NCBI GenBank assembly: GCA_001830645.1
Contig: MIBM01000124.1
Span: forward strand, 1 to 10,460
Source: Spirochaetes bacterium RIFOXYC1_FULL_54_7
GTDB taxonomy: Bacteria > Spirochaetota > Spirochaetia > Treponematales > UBA12059
Length of the DNA: 10,460 nucleotides
Reading direction: 5' to 3'
Below are positions 6,413-10,460 of the stretch, piece after piece. The notes beneath the pieces were generated by a model, which made no database searches, was not told where the DNA came from, and saw nothing but the letters and a program-made list of their open reading frames with translations. A program made the position numbers and the translations under genes. Position 1 is the stretch's first letter, and the number at the start of each line of letters is the position of its first letter.

Positions 6413-7513
6413 GTGAGGGAACCACTCATAGCCCTGGACCAGGATCTTCGGGTAATTTCTGTCAGCCGTTCGTTCTATGATTTTTTCAAGGTAAAGCCCG
6501 AGGAAACAATCGGACAGCTTATCTATGATCTTGGCAACAAGCAGTGGAACATCCCCAAGCTCAGGGAACTGCTGGAAACGATACTCCCGCAAAAGACGAC
6601 CTTTGACAATTATGAAGTAGAACACGATTTTGCGACCATAGGCCGAAGGATCATGCTCCTGAACGCTCGCCAGATCCAGAGAGTTTCGGGGCAGGAACTG
6701 ATCATCCTTCTTGCCATCGAGGATATCACAGAGCGTCGGGAAATCGAGAACAGCCTGGGCAAGGCCCATGAGGAGCTCGAGGGACTGGCGGTGGAGCTCG
6801 AGCGGACTGCCAGGGCTAAATCCGAGTTCCTGGCCAACATGTCCCACGAACTCAGGACCCCTCTCAATTCCATCAACGGTTTCTCCGAGGTGCTGTTCGA
6901 CGAAACCTTCGGACCCCTCAATGACAAACAGAAGAAATATGTGAACAATGTCCTGATCAGCGGGAAGCACCTGCTGATGCTGATAAACCAGATCCTGGAT
7001 ATGGCCAAGGTCGAATCCGGCAAGATGAAGCTGACACTGTCCAAGCTGCCAGTGAAAGACCTCCTGAACGAAATGGCACTCCTTGTTGCTGACCTGGCAG
7101 GGAAGAAAAACCTGGAGATGCGCGTCGAAATCAGCAATGACCTTCCAGATATCGACGCTGACGAGCTCCGTGTCAAGGAAATCATCTACAACCTGCTTTC
7201 CAACGCCGTCAAGTTCACTCCCGAAGGTGGACACATAGGCATCCGGGCAGTCAGGACTGGTGAGGTTATTGAGGTAGAGGTATGGGATACCGGGGTCGGT
7301 ATAGCGGTCGAGAATATGGACAAGATCTTCGAAGGTTTTTTCAGGGTAGATACCCCGTATTCCCGTTTGACCGAGGGTACCGGGCTCGGCTTGCCGCTTT
7401 CAAGAAAGATGGTGGAACTCCACGGAGGAGTCCTGTCAGTGGAGTCCAAGGGCCTCGATCAAGGCACCGCGATCCGTTTCACTCTGCCTGTCCGTTCAAA
7501 ACAAGGAGCCTAG
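6413..7513 (+). CDS. PAS-domain sensor histidine kinase (start uncertain)
   Basis: The protein is 366 residues if read from the GTG at 6413. A PAS domain fills residues 1 to about 106 (R-E-P-L-I-A-L-D, F-Y-D-F-F, L-G-N-K-Q-W-N-I, F-E/Y-V-E-H-D-F, I-E-D-I-T-E-R-R). A short coiled coil (about 110-135) follows, then the dimerisation domain with phosphoacceptor His145 in M-S-H-E-L-R-T-P-L-N, and the ATPase with N264 (N-box), D292-T-G-V-G-I and G-T-G-L-G-L-P-L-S. No membrane segment is present, so it should sense a cytoplasmic or cofactor signal. This PAS subtype is the one found in large CheB/CheR-PAS-kinase proteins, where a few more residues (x-x-S-I-I-N-T-V) precede it; those residues are encoded here upstream of the GTG in the same frame. 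No ATG is available: an ATT at 6404 with GGAG (6394-6397) 6 bases upstream is a possible rare start. It overlaps nothing and is followed 1 base later by a receiver gene, its likely phosphotransfer partner. Confidence 0.85.
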   Translation: MREPLIALDQDLRVISVSRSFYDFFKVKPEETIGQLIYDLGNKQWNIPKLRELLETILPQKTTFDNYEVEHDFATIGRRIMLLNARQIQRVSGQELIILLAIEDITERREIENSLGKAHEELEGLAVELERTARAKSEFLANMSHELRTPLNSINGFSEVLFDETFGPLNDKQKKYVNNVLISGKHLLMLINQILDMAKVESGKMKLTLSKLPVKDLLNEMALLVADLAGKKNLEMRVEISNDLPDIDADELRVKEIIYNLLSNAVKFTPEGGHIGIRAVRTGEVIEVEVWDTGVGIAVENMDKIFEGFFRVDTPYSRLTEGTGLGLPLSRKMVELHGGVLSVESKGLDQGTAIRFTLPVRSKQGA

Positions 7514-7514
7514 C

Positions 7515-7880
7515 ATGGGAAAGACCGCATTGGTCATAGACGATAACGCCAACAACCTGTTGCTTGAGAAGGATATGCTCGAAGTCGCCGGCTTCGAGGT
7601 CTTCACAGCAGAAAACGCCACCAAGGGAATCTCCCTTGCCAGGGAAAAGAAGCCGGGTATCATCATCATGGACATGAGACTCCCTGACATGCGAGGTTCG
7701 GATGCCGCCAAGATGTTGCTTCAGTATCCCGAGACCCGCGATATCCCGGTAGTCTTTGTCACCGCCTCGGTACTTGCCGAAGGGATAGAAGAGATCAGGA
7801 CCATCCCCAACGCAGTATTCATCAGCAAACCCATCAACACGCGCACCTTTGCAAAGGAAGTCTCCCATTTCCTGAAGTAA
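7515..7880 (+). CDS. Single-domain response regulator (CheY/DivK type)
   Basis: This 121-residue protein is a complete receiver domain with no output domain. The key residues are all present: acidic pocket D9-D10, phosphoacceptor D53 in I-I-I-M-D-M-R-L-P-D, T83 in F-V-T-A-S, and K105-P106. It would therefore act by protein-protein contact, or pass phosphate to another protein, rather than bind DNA. The ATG at 7515 lies 1 base after the kinase stop (7511-7513), with AAGGAG (7503-7508) 6 bases upstream inside the kinase gene, so the two are co-transcribed and coupled. The kinase is the natural phosphodonor. The downstream target is not visible here. The message ends at the hairpin centred near 7922. 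Confidence 0.92.
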   Translation: MGKTALVIDDNANNLLLEKDMLEVAGFEVFTAENATKGISLAREKKPGIIIMDMRLPDMRGSDAAKMLLQYPETRDIPVVFVTASVLAEGIEEIRTIPNAVFISKPINTRTFAKEVSHFLK

Positions 7881-7910
7881 AACACCTGGCGGGTTGTTTC
7901 AGGACACGGA

Positions 7911-7934
7911 AAGGGCCGTCCGAAGACGGCCCTT
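7911..7934. terminator. Strong hairpin between convergent genes
   Basis: AAGGGCCGTC (7911-7920) pairs perfectly with GACGGCCCTT (7925-7934): a 10-bp, GC-rich stem with a 4-base loop. Read on the minus strand the loop is UUCG closed by C-G, the extra-stable cUUCGg tetraloop, which favours it as the 3' end of the lipoprotein transcript. It lies 30 bases past that gene's stop and 30 bases past the stop of the plus-strand response regulator, so it may serve both. Neither side has a long T tract, so termination efficiency is uncertain. Confidence 0.75.
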
Positions 7935-7963
7935 GGTAAAACACAGCCTAGCTGTACTTCTGA

Positions 7964-9193
7964 TTACTCGTAGACGTAATCTTCATCGCCAGTATGGGTG
8001 ATGGTGATGGCTTCCGTACCGGTCGCGTTCACGCTCACGTTGCCATTGCCGGTGTTGGTAACGGTAACAGTGCCCATGGCATTGCTGCTTATAGTCATGA
8101 TGCCATTACCGGTATTGGTCGCGGTAAGGATGCCGCCAGCATTGGTGATGTCTATGGTTCCGGTACCGACTTCGGTTACCGTCACGAGTCCACCATTATT
8201 GTCGACGATAATGAAACCGTCACCAGGGACTGCGACCACGCTGTCAGCGGTGCTGCCAGTGATCGTAACGGCCTGCACGATGGGTTCCAGAACGGGCTCT
8301 TCTACCGGATCGACAAGCTGCACATCCGCAGGTATGCCATCGGCGTTGATTGCGGTGTTCACCATGGTGACTGCCGCGAATAGACTCAGGGCCTTGCCAT
8401 TGAGGGTGGTTACCGTTTCATTGCCCGCAGTGGAGAAGGTCATGCCGGCGCTGGCTATGATGGTGCCAACCATGGTGCCACCGCCCGCTCCGTTGATGGT
8501 CGCCGCGCTGCCTACCTGCCAGAAGACATTCCTGGCCTGGGCTCCGTTGACTAGCATCACGCTGCTTGAAGCTAGCGGGGTACCTACCGTAAGCGAACTG
8601 GCCATCTGGAAAATCCAGACCGCTTCAGGGTCGCCTTGGGCATCGAGGGTAAGGTCAGAATCGGTGATCAGGAATGCTCCGGAAGCCGACTTGTATACTC
8701 CAGGGATGAGGGTGAGTCCCCCAAGTTGGCCAGCACCAGGATCAATGCCGTCGGGTTTTGAAGCCAGATCATTGAAGGCAATCAGTGCATCGGCTGCTAC
8801 CAGTTTGGCATGGTCAAAATCGCTGACCGAGCCTTGGGGAGCATCAGTGTACACATAGCCAGTCACCGCGCCGACATTCAGGGGTGTCTCGGCGTAGCTG
8901 AAGGTCCCGCTGTGAAAACCTGTTATCATCGTCGACGCACCCGTAGTACCCATATCACCATCGATCGCGGTATGGATTCCCTGGTTGGTTATGCCAGCTC
9001 CGCCACCGAATACCGCGAAGCTATCGGCGAAGCCAAGACTCGACCCTTCCTGGCTGATGCTGCGGGAAGCTGCCAGTTGTGCGCCACCGTCAATTCCACT
9101 ACTCACGCCCATTGGGCTGTTGCACGAGGCGATGAAGGCTCCCATCGCCAGAATCCCGATTCCACTCAATACCTTGTTTGTAAATGTTCTCAT
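7964..9193 (-). CDS. Ice-binding-like (DUF3494-type) lipoprotein with C-terminal decapeptide repeats
   Basis: This 409-residue protein has a lipoprotein signal peptide: charged N-terminus, hydrophobic core, lipobox F-I-A-S-C24-N. It should be anchored by Cys24 and face outward. After a Ser/Gly-rich linker, residues of about 53-285 match the ice-binding-protein-like fold: L-G-F-A-D-S-F-A-V-F-G-G-G-A-G-I-T-N, D-G-D-M-G-T-T, L-I-P-G-V-Y, A-V-W-I-F-Q, N-V-F-W-Q-V-G and L-N-G-K-A-L-S. This fold is a beta-solenoid known from ice-binding proteins of cold-living microbes, but the family is also common in adhesins of other bacteria. A Pro/Glu-rich linker (about 288-308) leads to a Thr/Asn/Gly-rich tail, residues 337-405, of roughly ten-residue repeats (V-T-V-T-N-T-G-N-G). 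The ATG at 9193-9191 has AAGAGG 7 bases upstream. Surface binding to ice, carbohydrate or another matrix is inferred; ice activity is not shown by sequence. Confidence 0.87.
   Translation of the reverse strand: MRTFTNKVLSGIGILAMGAFIASCNSPMGVSSGIDGGAQLAASRSISQEGSSLGFADSFAVFGGGAGITNQGIHTAIDGDMGTTGASTMITGFHSGTFSYAETPLNVGAVTGYVYTDAPQGSVSDFDHAKLVAADALIAFNDLASKPDGIDPGAGQLGGLTLIPGVYKSASGAFLITDSDLTLDAQGDPEAVWIFQMASSLTVGTPLASSSVMLVNGAQARNVFWQVGSAATINGAGGGTMVGTIIASAGMTFSTAGNETVTTLNGKALSLFAAVTMVNTAINADGIPADVQLVDPVEEPVLEPIVQAVTITGSTADSVVAVPGDGFIIVDNNGGLVTVTEVGTGTIDITNAGGILTATNTGNGIMTISSNAMGTVTVTNTGNGNVSVNATGTEAITITHTGDEDYVYE
7978..8185 (-). repeat. Tandem coding repeats of the lipoprotein tail (10-residue unit, 60-bp higher period)
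   Basis: The 3' part of the lipoprotein gene repeats at the protein level every ten residues: L-T-A-T-N-T-G-N-G-I (356-365), M-T-I-S-S-N-A-M-G-T, V-T-V-T-N-T-G-N-G-N, V-S-V-N-A-T-G-T-E-A, I-T-I-T-H-T-G-D-E-D (396-405), with two looser units before them. At the DNA level alternate units agree best, so bases 8041-8068 and 8101-8128 are clearly similar at an exact 60-base offset. This fits duplication of a two-unit block. The alternating beta-branched residues and Asn/Gly turns suggest a regular beta structure. Confidence 0.75.
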
Positions 9194-9205
9194 TCTTGTA
9201 CCTCT

Positions 9206-9241
9206 TGAATAGAATATATACCATTTTTAGCTACTTGTCAA
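9206..9241 (-). promoter_or_regulatory. Sigma70 promoter of the ice-binding-like lipoprotein
   Basis: On the minus strand a perfect TTGACA (9241-9236) is followed after 17 bases by TATATT (9218-9213). The predicted start near 9206 leaves a very short leader of about 13 bases that begins at the AAGAGG ribosome site (9206-9201). The -35 box lies within the 13-bp dyad at 9232-9244. Confidence 0.75.
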
Positions 9242-9244
9242 GTA
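9232..9244. promoter_or_regulatory. 13-bp perfect dyad, candidate operator in divergent promoter region
   Basis: TACTTGTCAAGTA is two 6-base arms around a single central base. It covers the minus-strand -35 box of the lipoprotein gene and also a plus-strand TTGTCA (9235-9240) that could serve as a -35 for the divergent regulator gene (TTATAC at 9258-9263, 17-base spacing). A protein bound here would affect both directions. The adjacent ribbon-helix-helix protein is the natural candidate. Confidence 0.55.
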
Positions 9245-9295
9245 CTTTTTATTTATATTATACATATTTAATAGCCTCAATTAATGTTGTTTCTA

Positions 9296-9324
9296 TTGAA
9301 GATTGCTTAGCCATATGCTATTCT
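9296..9324 (+). promoter_or_regulatory. Alternative promoter for the RHH regulator
   Basis: TTGAAG (9296-9301) and TATTCT (9319-9324) are 17 bases apart, each with modest consensus matches. The start would be near 9331, leaving only about 14 bases of leader that just includes the GGGAG ribosome site (9332-9336). It competes with the more upstream -35/-10 pair at 9235-9263, and sequence alone does not decide between them. Confidence 0.35.
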
Positions 9325-9344
9325 ACTGGTCGGGAGATATTGGC

Positions 9345-9557
9345 ATGTCAGAAAAAAAGACGATGACACTCAACCTTTCGGAAGATGAAATGAATGCTCT
9401 TGATCAATTGGCGGGGCGGAACGATATGACCAAGACAGCAGTCATCAAAAAGGCGATCAGGATATACCTGATCCTTGAAGCGAGAATGCAACGCGGAGAG
9501 CATATTTTTGTTGAAGACGAAACGCATAAGGTCAAGGTTGAACTACTGCTCGTGTGA
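9345..9557 (+). CDS. Ribbon-helix-helix (CopG/Arc-type) DNA-binding protein
   Basis: This small protein of 70 residues has an N-terminal beta-strand (M-T-L-N-L-S, about 7-12), helix A (E-D-E-M-N-A-L-D-Q-L-A), a short turn, then helix B (K-T-A-V-I-K-K-A-I-R-I-Y-L). This is the order of the ribbon-helix-helix fold, in which two chains pair their strands to read the major groove. The acidic/basic C-terminus (V-E-D-E-T-H-K-V-K-V-E) is of unknown role. The ATG at 9345 has GGGAG (9332-9336) 8 bases upstream; an in-frame earlier start near 9303 would add hydrophobic residues and lacks a ribosome site. The gene is divergent from the ice-binding-like lipoprotein. Many such proteins are antitoxins, but no toxin-like gene follows in the same direction, so a stand-alone regulator of itself or of the lipoprotein gene is more likely. 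Confidence 0.82.
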   Translation: MSEKKTMTLNLSEDEMNALDQLAGRNDMTKTAVIKKAIRIYLILEARMQRGEHIFVEDETHKVKVELLLV

Positions 9558-9577
9558 TCAATAGGTAGTAGGTACTA

Positions 9578-9877
9578 TTAAGGAAGTGGATGCGCCGGTT
9601 GCTGCCACTTGTCATCAGCTTCCGCAAAACCCCGGATCTGTGGCAAGTCGGGGGTTTGCATTGTCGGACCAATGGGGGCTGGAGCCTGCAACTCCCTTAG
9701 GTGTCCTGATTGAGGGTGGAATCGGTCCTCTTTGCCTTCAGCGGTTTCTTCGGCAGGAGATTTCTCTTCTTCCGGTAGATCCCGGTATTCGACCCAATCG
9801 TTCAGGTCCCGATACAGGGCGTGGTAGCGGTTCGTCCACTCAAGAGCGGTCTGCTGCATCCAGACGCCCATGTTCAT
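9578..9877 (-). CDS. Hypothetical ORF, 99 residues, possibly the 3' part of a broken gene
   Basis: Unrecognised. From the ATG at 9877-9875 the reading begins M-N-M-G-V-W-M-Q-Q-T-A-L-E-W-T-N-R-Y-H-A-L-Y-R-D-L-N, and its first 45 residues look like a real amphipathic, Trp/Tyr-rich protein. The second half (Q-A-P-A-P-I-G-P-T-M-Q-T-P-D-L-P) looks less protein-like and runs through a hairpin. No ribosome site is evident. It overlaps the ORF at 9840-10049 by 38 bases in another frame. Joining the two near 9855 by a one-base shift would give a single protein with the zinc-ribbon-like part first. It could be a pseudogene, a programmed or assembly frameshift, or a chance ORF. Confidence 0.3.
   Translation of the reverse strand: MNMGVWMQQTALEWTNRYHALYRDLNDWVEYRDLPEEEKSPAEETAEGKEDRFHPQSGHLRELQAPAPIGPTMQTPDLPQIRGFAEADDKWQQPAHPLP
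9625..9658. terminator. Imperfect hairpin downstream of the RHH gene
   Basis: GCAAAACCCCGGA (9624-9636) pairs with TCGGGGGTTTGC (9648-9659) with two small bulges and a loop of about 11 bases. It lies about 70 bases after the RHH stop. The GGGGGTTT at its right arm resembles the end of an intrinsic terminator, but the T run is short and lies within the stem, so a terminator role is only possible. It also cuts through the end of the minus-strand ORF at 9578-9877. Confidence 0.4.
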
Positions 9878-10049
9878 CCTTATCCGTCGGACAGCACCAG
9901 AGGTAGTCTTTGAGGATACCCGAATGCACAGGGCATCCCGGCACTATCCTACCGGGCCGGTAGGTGGACAACGAACTATCGAAGGCCTTGGTCTGCATGG
10001 ACTTATGAAACTTGCCACACCGGGGGCAATCCAGGGGCGAGCCGTCCAT
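9840..10049 (-). CDS. Hypothetical Cys-rich ORF downstream of glyS (zinc-ribbon-like)
   Basis: Unrecognised. From the ATG at 10049-10047 it encodes 69 residues with C-P-R-C-G-K-F-H-K, then P-G-C-P-V-H and L-W-C-C-P. The spacing of Cys/His pairs suggests a small metal-binding ribbon. A GTG at 10076, one base after the glyS stop codon, would extend it by nine residues. Neither start has a clear ribosome site. It runs in the same direction as glyS and directly behind it, so it could be read through from glyS. The C-terminus ends abruptly at the TGA at 9842-9840, while protein-like sequence continues in the neighbouring frame. It is plausible as a small orphan gene or as the 5' part of a frameshifted gene. 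Confidence 0.35.
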   Translation of the reverse strand: MDGSPLDCPRCGKFHKSMQTKAFDSSLSTYRPGRIVPGCPVHSGILKDYLWCCPTDKDEHGRLDAADRS

Positions 10050-10077
10050 GGGACGCGGCTGCCCTGCAAAAACCACC

Positions 10078-10460
10078 TTACTTTCTCGTATAATTCTTTA
10101 TCTTGTTCCTGATGTAGGTCGAAAGTTCGTCCTTGTGAACCCGCTCCTGCTCCATGCTGTCCCGGTCGCGGACGGTGACGGTGCCGTTTTCCTTGCTGTC
10201 GTAGTCTATGGTTACGCAGTAGGGGGTTCCGGCTTCGTCCTGGCGGCGGTAGCGCCGTCCTATGGCGCCGGCCTGGTCGTAGTCGGTGGCGTAGTCCTGC
10301 TTCAGCTCCTGACGGATTTCCTGGGCCAGTTCGGCCAGGCCATCCTTTTTCATCAGGGGCAGGACAGCGACGGTGATGGGTGCCAGTTCGGGGTGAAACT
10401 TCATTACGGTGCGCCAGTCGTCGTCGTTGCCCTTGTTTGCTACTTTTTCCTCTTCGTAGG
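10078..10460 (-). CDS. glyS: Glycyl-tRNA synthetase, C-terminal part (5' end outside window)
   Basis: The minus-strand frame is open from the right edge to a TAA at 10080-10078, giving about 127 residues that start Y-E-E-E-K-V-A-N-K-G before the internal M-K-F-H-P-E-L-A-P-I. This is the anticodon-binding domain of the single-chain, class II glycyl-tRNA synthetase. Recognisable marks are H-P-E-L-A-P-I-T-V-A-V-L-P-L, D-Q-A-G-A-I-G-R-R-Y-R-R-Q-D-E-A-G-T-P-Y-C-V-T-I-D, and V-T-V-R-D-R-D-S-M-E-Q-E-R-V. The enzyme charges tRNA-Gly in the cytoplasm. This alpha2-type enzyme occurs in archaea, eukaryotes and some bacteria, including spirochaetes, unlike the alpha2beta2 GlyQ/GlyS enzyme of many bacteria. 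The catalytic core and start codon are outside the window. The Met at 10404 is internal, not a start. Confidence 0.92.
   Translation of the reverse strand, partial: YEEEKVANKGNDDDWRTVMKFHPELAPITVAVLPLMKKDGLAELAQEIRQELKQDYATDYDQAGAIGRRYRRQDEAGTPYCVTIDYDSKENGTVTVRDRDSMEQERVHKDELSTYIRNKIKNYTRK

Larger units (their letters stand above)
9558..10077. other. Region of uncertain content between the RHH gene and glyS
   Basis: About 520 bases without a confidently recognised gene. It holds a strong imperfect hairpin (9625-9658) and two overlapping minus-strand ORFs (9840-10049 and 9578-9877) described separately. Plus-strand readings here give low-complexity, arginine/serine-rich products that I regard as shadows. 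Near its right end, on the minus strand, GGGCAGCCG can pair with CGGCTcGCCC just after the glyS stop, a possible weak 3' structure for glyS without a T tract. Confidence 0.5.

Noticed and set aside
6380..7234. 284-residue minus-strand ORF over the histidine kinase
   Set aside because: Antisense to a kinase with all catalytic boxes; it has no recognisable features and its composition fits a mirror of the kinase codons.
7998..8858. 286-residue plus-strand ORF opposite the lipoprotein gene
   Set aside because: Extreme Val/Thr/Pro/Ala composition mirrors the antisense of the Thr/Gly/Asn-rich repeats; the lipoprotein frame has lipobox, domain and promoter.
9586..9906. 106-residue plus-strand ORF in the orphan region
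   Set aside because: Low-complexity Ser/Arg/Gly-rich product, no ribosome site, opposite to more protein-like minus-strand frames.
1..10460. CRISPR array, tRNA, rRNA or insertion sequence
   Set aside because: No regularly spaced identical repeats, no cloverleaf or rRNA-like stretches, and no transposase with flanking inverted repeats were seen.

Overview
The window looks like a chromosomal segment of a Gram-negative-type bacterium, most likely a spirochaete. The hints are a single-chain (alpha2-type) glycyl-tRNA synthetase, a carbohydrate ABC importer plus GH4 glycosidase operon, and a secreted binding protein whose signal peptide ends in Phe-Gly-Ala-Gly. The phylum call is an inference from gene types, not a search result.

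Layout. (1) Positions 1-65, minus strand: the first 21 codons of a response regulator that leaves the window. (2) Positions 268-6053, plus strand: a sugar-utilisation cluster. It has a consensus sigma70 promoter with two LacI-type operators just downstream, then a solute-binding protein, two ABC permeases, a GH4 NAD-dependent glycosidase and a LacI-family repressor. The expected logic is that an oligosaccharide or glycoside is captured outside, imported unphosphorylated and split in the cytoplasm by the GH4 enzyme, with the repressor releasing the operators when sugar is present. No ATP-binding subunit is encoded here, so a shared MsmK/UgpC-type ATPase elsewhere is probably used. (3) Positions 6404-7880, plus strand: a PAS-histidine kinase with an unclear start, followed 1 base later by a single-domain response regulator. 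(4) Positions 7911-7934: a strong hairpin between convergent genes. (5) Positions 7964-9193, minus strand: a lipoprotein with an ice-binding (DUF3494-type) domain and a C-terminal tail of roughly ten-residue repeats. A small ribbon-helix-helix regulator (9345-9557, plus) is divergent from it. Their intergenic region holds a 13-bp perfect dyad that overlaps the -35 region of the lipoprotein promoter and possibly that of the regulator. (6) Positions 9558-10077: a poorly understood stretch with a strong hairpin and two overlapping minus-strand ORFs, one with zinc-ribbon-like cysteines. (7) Positions 10078-10460, minus strand: the C-terminal part of glycyl-tRNA synthetase, running off the right edge.

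Most of the window is ordinary metabolism and signalling. The points most worth a second look are the repeat-tailed ice-binding-like lipoprotein with its divergent RHH regulator and shared dyad, the histidine kinase that lacks a normal start, and the apparently broken Cys-rich ORF pair downstream of glyS.
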